From assembly GCA_009617715.1 (NCBI GenBank), contig VTFK01000191.1:868001-932000 (forward strand): 64,000 nucleotides of DNA, written 5' to 3'. A program made the position numbers and the translations under genes. Source of the stretch: Plectrocnemia conspersa. Lineage: Eukaryota; Arthropoda; Insecta; Trichoptera; Polycentropodidae. This document shows positions 27,943 through 38,990 of the stretch, in pieces. Each line of letters opens with the position of its first letter. Within the stretch, counting starts at the first letter, position 1. The notes beneath the pieces were generated by a model, which saw only the letters and a program-made list of their open reading frames with translations, ran no database searches and was not told where the DNA came from.

Positions 27943-27956
27943 GTACTCCCCTGGAG
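27943..27956 (-). promoter_or_regulatory. Polypurine-tract-like sequence before the 3' LTR
   Basis: The minus strand reads CTCCAGGGGAGTAC directly upstream of the LTR start TGTGG. A purine-rich AGGGGAG immediately 5' of the 3' LTR is the expected plus-strand primer position in LTR retrotransposons. Confidence 0.5.
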
Positions 27957-28206
27957 TAATTTAGATAAAATTACAATATGTTTTCGTATGTGTTGTTGTG
28001 GCGAAGAAGAGGAGATGGTCGGCGAAGAAGGCATGGCGGGCAGGAGGATAGCGTGGTCGGCGAAGATGTGTTGTTGTGGCGATGGAGAAGATTCTCCATG
28101 TGACTGCGGAGCTGTGTAGCACCCGGATGTCCGGTCGGCCGAGGAACTGATTTCTAATTCCAGGGCCGCGTCTACAGTAAGCTCTGCGCAGCTGAGTTGC
28201 GATGCC

Positions 28207-28347
28207 GCGTGGTCGGTGAAGAAGGCGATGGTCGTGGCTGCGGCAGGAGGATGGCGTGGTCGGTGAAGAAGGCGATGATCATGGCTGCGGCAGGTGGATA
28301 GCGTGGTCGGTGAAGAAGGCGATGGTCATGTCTGCGGCAGGAGGATA
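28207..28347. repeat. Tandem repeat, 3 x 47 bp, inside the LTR element
   Basis: Three consecutive 47-bp units start at 28207, 28254 and 28301, each beginning GCGTGGTCGGTGAAGAAGGC, with a few substitutions. A related partial unit occurs near 28050. The period is not a multiple of three, which argues against a coding role. It lies in the internal region of the LTR element. Confidence 0.85.
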
Positions 28348-28516
28348 GCATGATGGCGTCCGTGCTCGTACCGGCCCCGTCCAGAATTTTTGCGTTAGTC
28401 TTCCGTCTGAGACATCAGAACGCAAAATTGTTATCCAAATTCACGTCGGTAGTTCAACAGTTTGCGGGTCGATGTTGTTGTTGACGGTTCTGGTCATGAT
28501 CAGAAGGTTGCGTGTT

Positions 28517-28534
28517 CACGTCGGGTTGTCACCA
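28517..28534 (-). promoter_or_regulatory. Primer-binding-site-like motif of the LTR element
   Basis: The minus strand reads TGGTGACAACCCGACGTG one base after the end of the 5' LTR (CACA at 28536). PBSs complementary to a tRNA 3' end begin TGG and lie at this position. The same 18-mer recurs inside both LTR copies (27618-27635 and 28573-28590). The tRNA it would pair with is not determined. Confidence 0.55.
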
Positions 28535-28535
28535 G

Positions 28536-28663
28536 TGTGGGGGTCGTGTCGTCTGGTGCTGGAGCTCGTGCTCACGTCGGGTTGTCACCAGTTTGGGGGT
28601 CGTCGTGATGGAGCTCGGTGTCGCAGTGGCGTAGCCCTACGGGTGCGTGACGGCGCCGGGTGC
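28536..28663 (-). repeat. Truncated 5' LTR (last 128 bp only)
   Basis: 126 of 128 positions match the end of the 3' LTR (27581-27708). Similarity stops abruptly at 28663/28664, where unrelated host-like sequence starts, so the promoter half of the 5' LTR has been lost. Confidence 0.75.
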
Positions 28664-28995
28664 CATCTTAGCAGAGCCATCCAGCTTCACAGCAAACTAC
28701 TAAACACAATGATGTTTTCTGCGATAGCTATGAGGTTCTAAAATAAATTATGTAAAATAATTTACTATATTCATTTACAAGCTTTCACTATTTTTTACAC
28801 TATGTGTGTATGTAATATAAATACAAAAATAAACTCTCTGTGATTCCAAAAATTGGGGCCAATTATAAAACGTGATGATTATTATAAATATACATGATAT
28901 TTAACTCAGTTGTTTTATAGCATTTTATAACAAATCACAGTTTTTTTAAAGGCTTGTGACAATTTTTTTTAGAATAAATAATAAAAGTTGGTAGA

Positions 28996-29140
28996 CAGAG
29001 ACGTACGATGAGATATTTTCCGTTTCGTTCACTCGCGTGTTAAGTGACGAGAGGTGTGCGGAACGTCCATATCTCTCACTCACTCTCGTCACTTAACACG
29101 CGAGCAAACGAAAGGGAAAGTAACTTACCGTGCGCGCCTG
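28996..29140. mobile_element. Foldback MITE (hAT-like), copy 2
   Basis: The ends are CAGAGACGTACGATGAGATA on the left and the complement of CAGGCGCGCACGGTAAG on the right, giving CAG...CTG termini typical of hAT elements. The inner arms share GCGTGTTAAGTGACGAGAG with their complement. A 25-nt block (29070-29094) is identical to 23946-23970 in copy 1. The central hairpin present in copy 1 is shortened here. Flanks (GGTAGA before, GTGTAGA after) suggest a decayed target duplication. Confidence 0.75.
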
Positions 29141-29583
29141 GTGTAGATAACATCGGTCTATATTTTTGTTTTAAGGTACTAAAACTTTGTAAAAGAGTCT
29201 CACATGACAAGCCACCATTTTGTTTGTTGACATGTTCTCATTTGCTATTATTTAATCTATCTACATAGAAAAAGTATATTTGTTTTTATTTTTTACAAAA
29301 CGTTATTATGCTTATTATTAAAATATGTTATTTTTAATAACTATTTTATTAGAAATTAAAAGCTCAGATTTCTTATGGACATATATAACTTTATTTTCAA
29401 TTTTTAAATAAAATTATTATGTACATTAGAGTTATTATTTTTTTATTGAGATTTACAACAGAGGATTATAAATATGAATATGATATTTTAATTTAAATAC
29501 ATTATCAATTTTTTTTTATTAAGCTGTGTGGTTTAATATGATTTAACGAAAAAAATTAAAATATCGACTATAACTTAACATTA

Positions 29584-29889
29584 GAGGTTTACGCAGATCA
29601 ACGACGATATATTTTTAAGTATATTTTAATTAAAAAATTTCACGCGACATACAGGCACACCGGAATCTGCTCATGGACCTTCGAAATATCGACCGAAAAC
29701 AAACGTATGAGAGGTGCGTCCGAAACAAATTTTGACCCCCATAATTTGAGAAACAACTAAAAGCAATGGAGGGACAAAAACATATCGACTCTCCCGGGAG
29801 GGCGGTAGATTGTCCGGTTAAGTCCTCGTACACACCAACACCGCGCACGTCGTATGAATAATATGAAACGCGTCGGTGTGTCTGAGCCC
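29584..29889. mobile_element. Possible non-autonomous DNA transposon (PIF/Harbinger-like end)
   Basis: Read on the minus strand from 29889, the sequence begins GGGCTCAGACACACCGACGC after TTA, a pattern reminiscent of Harbinger-type termini with TWA target sites. The opposite end near 29584 follows TTA but resembles the first terminus only weakly. The interior is distinctly less A+T-rich than the flanks and contains a stop-free minus-strand frame (29848-29630) with no recognised domain. Confidence 0.25.
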
Positions 29890-29892
29890 TAA

Positions 29893-32800
29893 CACATTGA
29901 GGATACTTTGTAAAGTCAAATATAAAATGCTAATGAAACACGGTGCATGCCTAATGATTGAGAGATATTTACAAGCAACTGTCAAAACTCTCCCCTCCAG
30001 GAGAATTATTTCACAAGGATAAACTTCCTGTGTAAAGTTTGAAGTGGAAATATTGTAAAGGTCGTAATTTGATGGGCGTCTTTCTTTAGATGGATTCCTA
30101 GCAGGCAGAGGGCTCCTTGAAACGACCCATTAATTACGTGAATACAACCCAATAGAGTATAACCGCGTGCTTTTAATTACGCATTCAATTTATATGTATA
30201 TTTTTACGAATGTGTATATATTTTTAATTAACGCTATATTGATGAACGAAGCAAATTTCAATGGATTTAGCGAATTGGGGCTAAAATATCTTCGTTAACA
30301 ATGTTTGCGATGATTGCGTACACTATATAAATTTTAATTAAAGACTATCCATATTATAAAATACGAATTATCTGTTCGATATCAAATTTTTAAACCACTT
30401 CAATCCAGAATATTAACTAAACTCGAGTTATCTTAAAAATTCGTCGAAAGAAAATTTTTTAGCAATTACAACAAATTATCAGACATCACTGCTTCTGTTT
30501 TTTTATTTATGTGGATTTAGTCATAGATACGGTTGATATTGACAAATTTAGTATTATAGAGGGACTTGTATGTTCAATGGTATCAAATTAATTTGAATTG
30601 TAGCTTAGGTAGATCATATACAGGAAATGTCTCTATACAAAATAAATTGCTCATGTTCAAATTATAATATTATACTTATATCAATAAGTTTAATATTATA
30701 CTAAAATAAATATGTGTTTTAAATTATTGTTTAATTTATAATAAATAGCTGGATATGTTCAAGTAAATAATTTTAGAGCAATACAAATAAAAACTGTATT
30801 TATTAATAACGACTATTTTTTTTAATGAATAATATAAATTATCATTATTCTTTTTTTTAATTCAATTCTATGTACAGTAAACGTGTTTAATTGTAATAAT
30901 TTAAATTTGTGGCAATGAAAGTGAACGCGCTTTTATTTTTTTAACTTGCAGACACCCATTATGGTTGATTAACTTTTTTACTTTTAGGCTATACTCATAA
31001 TCATTAGGCTAACGTTATTTGCGCTTCCTACTAGGTCAACAGAACCTTGTTTGCACTTACGCTATTTTAAAATAAATAAAAAATCATATCAGTTCAAACA
31101 TCAACGACAAACACACTGTAACATGTACATAAATATACAAATTAAATTACTTAACATAACTCATCATATAGACCTAATATAACTAATGATATAAAATGCA
31201 TTATACACTTAAATTAAATATAAGCATAAACGAAAATAAGTTATTTATATAATTCTTATAAAAAATGTTATATTGTAATATTTTGATATTTTATGTTTTG
31301 CTATTTTCTAAAGAAAGCGTCGATATTTATATTTATATCGCGTTAAAAATATATAAAATATCTTAATAAATGCTGGTATTTTAATTATTTCAATTGAATA
31401 AAATACGAAATCCGTTTAGCCGCTTTTGGCCATTTAGCCAAGATTAATTTGAAAACGGATTGTCTTTCTACGCGGCTATCTTAATGGTATTGGATAATTC
31501 TTCGAATTTTTTTAGCTATATTTTACGAGGTGAAAATATTGTATTAATCAAAAATGTATAAATTACATAATCTGGAAAGACTTAGACCGCAAAAATAAAG
31601 TAATTTTTTGGTGTATATGTAAATTATTATTTTAAGTCAATATATTTATTATTCTTTTTTTTTCCTTTTATATTATAGATTTTTTTTTAATTTTATAAAT
31701 TGTTGCGTGTGAGTTTTAAATAGTTGCATAATTTATTATAATTTAGAAGCCACCCTAACGACCATTTTTACAAATTAAAAGAGAGCTGTGCATTCACGGC
31801 ACAAGCTTTTCACTATTTAGCCCAGTAGCTTCTCACAATAAATTCAAAACAGAATGAAAGAGAAATCTCGTGACCAAATAATTGCATTATTATTTGGAAA
31901 AAATTCACAGTTCCACTATTAAAACTACTATTTGTGTGAAAGGACGCACGTTAAAAAATACATTCTACCCTGCGTATATTACTATTGTATTTTAAACACT
32001 GATCGCTGGAGTAGCCATCTGGACCGTTTCTCTATGCGATGCAATTGGCTTACAAACATCCTTATCTACAATTCTCCAAAGCTGTCTTAAGCCAGCATTA
32101 CATATCAACGGGTTGTAGCTTTACTGAAAGCACATCTAACAATAATAATCTCGACATGCCAGCAAAGACTTGATAAAATAAACTGTAAATATATCTTTTT
32201 CGGCTTCAATTTGGCTGCAAAGTCACACCCCTTCAGCTATTATTGAAGATAAGATGAATAAAAAACTTATTTTTATAACGTTTTAAAATATAAATTATTA
32301 CAAATGCAAAAAAAAAATTTACCAAGACTAATCGATTCTCACAGAAACACTATTAATAATAAAATCAAATAGACAATTAACTTTGTTTTCATATATTATT
32401 TCGAACCCGATTCTGTGACTAGAAAAGAGAGCGTGCGAGAAAAACGTTTTTGGTATCAAATTTAAATCACCGACGTGAATAATTTAGAAGATAAAGCTTC
32501 TTGTGAATAAAAGAAGGCAAATTGCGAGAAAGTGAAAAGTGAAAAAAAAAAGTCGCCGTTGTGAAATGTAGACGAGGTGAGTCTTGCAAAGGTACGTGTT
32601 TGATAAACTTGATCAGAACTCGGACGTGTGACCAGAATACCTATACAACACACGCTTTATCTACTTCTTGTTATTTTGTATAAACTTTTCAAAAATCGCT
32701 GTTGTCGATGAAGATTTGTAGTAAAATTGTGTCGTGAAATTCAGCGCAGATCGGCTCTCCTTTCAAAAATTTCCATCACGTAATTTCGCGCAGACAATCG

Positions 32801-35231
32801 TATTAGCGGCCTAATGTTGAGTAAGGATTTTTACCTGCTTTTAAGAAAGCGCTCTAAATTTGTATAAACATACACCTATACAATATGCAATATATATATT
32901 TTTTAATATATTTAATAATATGAAAATATTATTTTAATGGCATATACACATACATATATAGAGATCTAAATTCCCGAGATAAATCCATGATAAACTGCTA
33001 TTCCAGGATTTTTACTGATAAAATCCTCAAAGTCTAACAGTACTGCTAAATTTAATCAAATTAAATATTCATTAAATTACATTAGTCAAATTGAAATTCA
33101 AACTTTCAATACCGGTATTAATATTATCAGTATGTTGGCGACTAATTATTGTATTGACTTAATGAAAAAACTTTTACATTATTAGGAGCGAACCTTTTCG
33201 TGGTAAAACTATTTATATAAAAATCATCTATACTCCTTTGTGAACCATGCAATTGTGATGTTTTCACTCTTTGTTTGCCTACCTATAATAAAGAGAGGTC
33301 TAAAAATCAATTTGCAGTTTCGAATTCAATTATTGCTTGGCTAAACGCAAAATTTCATTTACCGGTACGTTTAACAAAATTTGTATTGTGTCAACTGAAC
33401 GATTTCATTTGCGGATTAGTAGCCCTCATCTAAAATAATCGCAATATTTTCACATACAATTTTTAATTAATTAGGGCAAAAAAATACGAACTAGCCTTCT
33501 AAAAACCATAAGTCAACTCGCTTTACAATAAATAAAAGACAAAAACATGCAAAGGCGCATATAATTATAATAAATTACAAAATGATTTAGGTGAAAAATT
33601 GAACTCGTGGTTTTAATTTACAGGCTGTTATATTATGAATTATTATAAAACCTGCGTCAGGAAAAATACGTAAAAATAATATACCGTCATTAAATGGTAT
33701 TTTTTATCATTATTTATAATATTTTAAATGTATTTCAATATGCTGGGCCTTTACACATATTTCTCTGTATTTAATTGTTTTACTACATAGTTTAGCAACT
33801 TAGGTATTTGTATCACATTTATTTTTAACAAAAAATATATAAATAGTGTTATTAAATAAAACAATATCACCTATCTCATTTCTGAGCTGATTCATCTCGG
33901 CAGCATGAAATGAATCCAGTGATTTGAGCTATTGTTTATATATAGTTAAACAGTTTTTATATATAGATGTACAATTTTATTTTTTTGTATATTTCTAGAC
34001 ATCAAATATTGTACAAAAAAAATTTGACTTTTTTGTATTTTCAAAAATATTTCCTTTAGTTTGTGGATAAAAAGAGTTATGGATTTTCTTCTTTAAATTA
34101 TTATATGAAACTTATTTTACACTTTCTTAATCTCATTTTTAATAAGTATATAAACAGCAATAAAAATAATCATATATGATTATATCTCTAACTAGAATGC
34201 AATACAATATTTTTATAGATTTTACGAATGGTTCTTAATTTATGTTATGTATATTCAAGAAAAATTATTTTTCTGTTTAATAATATGGAACACTTATTAA
34301 ACACAAATTAAAAAATAAATTTGTTAAGGTTCTAAAACATCAATAAAGTTTTAGGGTAACTTTCCAAATATAAAATCTTTATTAATCAAAAGTAATTTAT
34401 ACACTCCCATGTCATATGCAAAAGGCAAGATATCAACTATGTGCAGACAACATGCAATATCATTTACATACAAATGAAATAAAATATGTGAATTTCCAGG
34501 TGAGAACCCCGTAGTACTCAACTAGCTACAGAAAATATGTAGATTTATGCTTTCTAGTTTAAACTAGCAAACTTAACTTAACATACAATTCCTTTTAGTT
34601 TCGAAATTAAAATTTGCTGTGAAGTTTTTAAATTATTTCTGTATGTTTTGTCTATGGTAGAAAGCTCTATATATTATCCATTATAAATAGTAAGGTAAAT
34701 AACAAGATAAATTTCCATTTTTAAAAGTAATGTAATAAAGTGTTATTATTAATTAAGTATTCGAATGCTTTGAGTAACAGAGAAAAAATAATCCGAGAAC
34801 TGTATTATACGTTTTAATCAAACAAGGCACGATACCGCAATTATTCAAAAGCTTTTTGCTTGGTAAATTGATTAACATACATTTCTTGTGGTTGTGTTTC
34901 TATTAATCTACTAGTAACTTCAATCATTTATTCAAACGAGTATGAGAGTTGTGCTTGGACTCTTTTAAATAATAAAATACTATTCTGATCCATTTATATA
35001 TTAATTTAATCATTGTATTGCTTTCGTTGCAACTTGACAGGAGTTAACTCAATGCGTTACAACGAAGTAAACACAATCAACAACTACTATTGAGACACCA
35101 TACGAAAGTTTATGAATCAGTCTACAAATATAAGACATAGCATTCTGAGAAATAAAAAATCTAGTTCATAATTATAGGTCTGAATTATAATTAAATTATG
35201 ATCTCTCAAACGCAATAAAAATTAAAAAAAC
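29893..35231. other. A+T-rich intron-like DNA, no gene seen
   Basis: Less A+T-rich patches lie at about 31740-32230 and 32440-32800. Short frames there (for example a 41-codon frame ending near 32117) read as plausible peptides on either strand but have no start, splice or domain support. Confidence 0.4.
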
Positions 35232-35292
35232 ATATGGGATTCAAACCCATATTTTTTAAGTATTAGTGACCCACTTATACCAATACTGTCAT
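35232..35292 (-). repeat. tRNA-like (possible SINE head) remnant
   Basis: On the minus strand a T-arm-like hairpin has a perfect 7-bp stem ATATGGG/CCCATAT (35252-35246 and 35238-35232) and the 7-nt loop TTTGAAT. Upstream on that strand is TTGGTATAAGTGGGTC, resembling a tRNA A box and D-arm. Spacing between the boxes is tRNA-like, but no acceptor stem or anticodon arm can be defended, so a tRNA-derived SINE relic fits best. Confidence 0.4.
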
Positions 35293-36339
35293 GCTTAAAT
35301 ACTAATATAAATTTATTTGAATTACGCTAAGAATTATTAAAAGTGTTCCGTGTGTTGTTTTAAGAAGGCACTTTATAATGAAATTATAAAGCAATAGATT
35401 TACAATATTTTAACGAATTATTATTTGAAGGTTAAAAGAATACTAAAGATTAATTACGCACCATATCAAAAACAAACCATCTGGAAGCCATACATCAATA
35501 TGCTTTCAAGGTGTGAGTTGTGAAAGTTTACGCACAAATAAATCTAAGCGGTATCTTTGAAAGGTTAACCAAAAACACTGCAAAATATGTTGTTTTTCTT
35601 GGTTAAGTAACGGTAAAGTTTTCTACGCCTCTGATAAAGCAGAATTTAGACGCCCAAAAAAGATTTTTCCTAACTTAACTGTAATTATTTTGGATATTAT
35701 CATGTATTTTATACAAGATAGATATAAAAAAATATATTTAATATATCTATATGTATATACTATTGATTTTAGATTAAATACGAAATGCTATTCTTTTAAT
35801 ATTTAATTATTATTAGTATATAAAACACGATACAAAAATAAAAAGATTCTTAAATATTACAAGGCGTCAACATTTAAAAAAAATTCCTATAAAAGTTATT
35901 TTAGTTTATAAAAACGCATTATTTTTTAACGTGCAATTAAGTACATAATCAAAAAATTAAATAGCACAAAAATCTTTGTTATGGCATGAATTAAAATCTA
36001 GGTAATTATTGATAATAATAAATAAATCCTATGTCAACATTATTTGCTATTCATTTAAACACAAAGCATGTATAAAACTGCTAATTCACTATTTTTTATG
36101 TTTTTATTCTATTATAAATTAAATTTTGAACATAAAAAGCGTATATTATATAATTTAGAAAAATATTAAATAGTAAGAAAATGGAAACTTCCAAATTAAA
36201 TATGAATTACTTTTATTAAAATAATATAATAACCGTTAAGTTTGCAAGCCCTTTTAATATTAGTAAACGTAAAATATCAATGTATTACATAAAAATCAAA
36301 ATAAACACCATTTTTTGCTAAGAAAATTCCTTAGAGCTC
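35293..36339. other. A+T-rich intron-like DNA, nothing specific seen
   Basis: Highly A+T-rich with stops in all frames. No repeat or motif stands out by eye. Confidence 0.4.
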
Positions 36340-37260
36340 ATCAAAATATTTTATTTTAATATGAGCATAAATTCTGCTACTAAAGTACAAAATAAATATC
36401 GAATTTCATCAATCTCTAAGTTATGTAGATATTTGGGCTATATTAAAAATATTGACTTAAATATTTTTTTGTTTGTTTTTTTTTTGCACTCATAATAAAA
36501 ATTATTATTAGTAATTTCTAAGAAATATTATTATTAATAAAGATAAACAGTACAAAACATAAAAATGGCTGTGAAACTATAAATTAAATATATATTATGG
36601 TGAGTAATGTGTAAATTAACCAAAAAATTAATTTGAATATTTTAAAATTTACTGTTTTACTAAACTTTTTTGATTTTGATACAAGTATATAAATATAAAT
36701 AAATAAAAAAATCAGAAATAAAGTAGCAAAAGCTGATTTCAGCAAATGCTAAATTATGTAGTTATTCAAGTTATATTAAAAAATGTTGACTCCAATATAT
36801 TTTTGTTTTATTTTTAAAGATTGAGGAACACAATTTTAAAACTATTAGTAATAATATAATAATAAAAAAAAAATTCTAAAAGCAAAAAAATAAAAAAATA
36901 TTAGAGTAAAATTATTAAAAAAATAATTTTTATTATTTTAAAATTTATTAAATTATTTCAATTTATTGATTTCGATAAGTTCATAAATTTAAATTTGAAA
37001 CTATCAGAAAAAATATGTTTTTATAAAAATTTGAGTTAGGCTAAGTTAGGCTGAGTTAGGGTACGATATAATGCACCCCAACCTGGCCTAACTCAATATC
37101 TTTTTATGAATTAATATGTTTTAACATTTTTAAATTTTATAACAAGTGTATAAATAAAAATATAAAATAAATCCAAAAAAAAATATAAATACAAAAAATT
37201 AAACTTGGGAAAGTTAGGCTACGAAATAATTTACCTAAAAAAAATAATAAATTTAAACAT
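36340..37260. repeat. Degenerate tandem/direct repeat array, period about 335 bp
   Basis: The segment around 36418-36480 (TTATGTAGATATTTGGGCTA, then TATTAAAAATATTGACT) recurs in diverged form at 36753-36815 (TTATGTAGTTATTCAAGTTA, then TATTAAAAAATGTTGACT). Flanking phrases (AATTTCATCAA versus GATTTCAGCAA; AGTATATAAATA versus AGTTCATAAAT versus AGTGTATAAAT) recur in the same order up to about 37160. A GTTAGG(G/C)TACGA phrase appears at 37056 and again at 37209. This looks like two to three decayed units of a longer repeat. Boundaries are approximate. Confidence 0.4.
37031..37096. repeat. Inverted repeat with GTTAGGCT repeats
   Basis: TTGAGTTAGGC (37031-37041) is perfectly complementary to GCCTAACTCAA (37086-37096). 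Inside the left part the octamer-like unit GTTAGGCT recurs. It is likely part of the degenerate array at 36340-37260. Confidence 0.6.
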
Positions 37261-38434
37261 ACATAGAAACGATTTCAAGAATACTGCAACAAGTTTAAGT
37301 CCGAAGGCTTATGCAAGTACAAGTAAATTACGTAAAAATGTGAATGGTAACATAATTTACAAACTATAAATTGGAAAATAATAATTCGATAGAAATAATT
37401 CTTGTATTTTTTATTTTTAGCTGATAATATAAATATTATTTTAAAGAACATTTACCTGTTGTCTAATTTATTTATGTATTTGACTAAATATGAATTAGAT
37501 TGTATATCTCAACTAATCCTAATTTTATACGATACTGCTTAAAACACTTTTTATTTTTAAATTTTGACCTATTTGAAAATTCCTGATAATAAATAAAATG
37601 TTTTGATTATTTTTTCTTATTATATTTTAGAGACTTGTAAAATTAGCAATACATATTTTTTTATATTTTTGTCTTTATAATAATTTTTATTGTAATTTGC
37701 CTGTGCGCTATTGTTACGGCGCTTTTAACACTACATATTTAAAACAATTACATTTGTTGTATATTCATTTTGAAATGCTACTTTATCATCTCAAAATAAG
37801 TATCTTATTTTATTTTACTATATAAACTTTGAGTCTTTCTAAACAACTAATTTACCACATTAAACATAACAGTAAAATAATACCAGATTATAAATTTGGT
37901 TAAATCAAAATTCACTTGAATTTAAACATATTTTTATTATTAATATATAATACTGATGATATATTCTAGCCTTGATATTTTGTAGTTAATTGAGCGCAAC
38001 TTAAATAAGTTGTGCTTAATTAACTTACATGTAATTTATTAACCTTTGTCATTTAATAAGTTTAACAAAATTATTTAGCAGTCTTGTCCCTTTTCATAAT
38101 TGGCAAAATTAAGCGCTGTACCTTAAAATGTTTGCGAATATTAATACAACTAATACGGTGACAATTTTGAGTAATTACATTTTTTATATATTATATAAAC
38201 ATATATTTTATTTTTAATAGATTTGTTATAAAGAAAAAGCTAAATTTTTACTTTTAATTTAATTGCTACATTTGTATATAAAAAATATTACAGAAGACAT
38301 GATGTTGCAGAAAAAACATAAATTTTTTGTTTAAATTATCGATATTCGCTTATATGTTTAAAAATAAGATTACATACAATATAGGTCATGAGTTTAAATT
38401 TACAATTCTTTATATATACGTAATATTATCAATT
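37261..38434. other. A+T-rich intron-like DNA, nothing specific seen
   Basis: Stops in all frames and no recognisable motif. Confidence 0.4.
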
Positions 38435-38990
38435 TTATGTTTTTTGTAAATTTTTAGTCAGGTTGCATTCAGCCAATCTTAGAAAGCGTTGGCTATATAA
38501 TTTTGATTGCGTATAAATTGATAATTGAATTTTAACATTTATAGTCCAAGTTGATGACTTTCGGAACGCGTTTTTGGAGAATCCCGTCAAACTTTTACCG
38601 TTTTGCAATACGATTTCGTCCTTTTTTATGGTCACGCAATAAAGGGTAGTAATTGACAGCGTTTAGTTCGGCCTCAGTGTTTGGGCTCTCGTCGGGCAGT
38701 TTAGAAAATTAATTTTGTCCGAAGCAATGGTGGCAATAAATAAATGAACGGGCAGGGAGAATAAACCTCGAGTAAAAACCAACTACTGTATAACGGTGGG
38801 TCGCGTGACCGCAGAGGTTAAAGTGAGTTTTTACATGGATGGAAGTGACAAAGATTTACTACCGGCAATGCTTTCATATTGCCGTGCAAAAGCCATTTGT
38901 GTGTCGGCATAAATCACAAATGTACATATTTGTCTGGCTTATTGTCGTTTTTTTTACAGCGACGCGTTACGCACCCAGCTTAGCATTTAA
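38435..38990. other. G+C-richer island, candidate non-coding conserved or regulatory segment
   Basis: About 500 bases of clearly more balanced composition than the flanks, with no transposon termini and no long convincing reading frame. A 66-codon minus-strand frame at 38635-38435 covers only one edge and has no recognised domain. In an otherwise decayed intron such an island is a candidate enhancer or non-coding exon. That is inference only. Confidence 0.3.

Larger units (their letters stand above)
27581..28663 (-). mobile_element. Small degenerate LTR retrotransposon (TRIM-like), minus strand, truncated 5' LTR
   Basis: On the minus strand the element runs from a truncated 5' LTR (28663-28536), through a primer-binding-site-like motif (28534-28517) and a roughly 590-bp internal region, to a purine-rich tract (27956-27943) and a complete 3' LTR (27942-27581). 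The LTR ends are TGTGG...CCACA. The 128-bp LTR parts share 126 identical positions, 955 bp apart. The internal region has tandem repeats and no gag or pol domain, so it is a non-autonomous or heavily deleted element. The PBS and purine-tract organisation is that of LTR retrotransposons. Assignment to Ty3/gypsy is likely but is inference. It is far more G+C-rich than the host DNA. The 5' truncation prevents a test for a target duplication. Confidence 0.72.

Noticed and set aside
27601..28741. Several open frames rich in Arg, Gly, Cys and Val
   Set aside because: They lie within the G+C-rich LTR element and its LTRs. They are compositional and no gag or pol domain is visible.
29044..29268. 74-codon open frame
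   Set aside because: It starts inside the foldback MITE and runs into A+T-rich flank. There is no ATG-based or domain support.
31990..32120. Short plausible-looking peptide frames on both strands
   Set aside because: Two frames looked equally plausible, both are bounded by close stops, and neither has a start or splice site.
37031..37096. TTAGG-like repeats as interstitial telomere sequence
   Set aside because: The units read GTTAGGCT and GAGTTAGG with irregular spacing and are part of an inverted repeat. They are not (TTAGG)n arrays.
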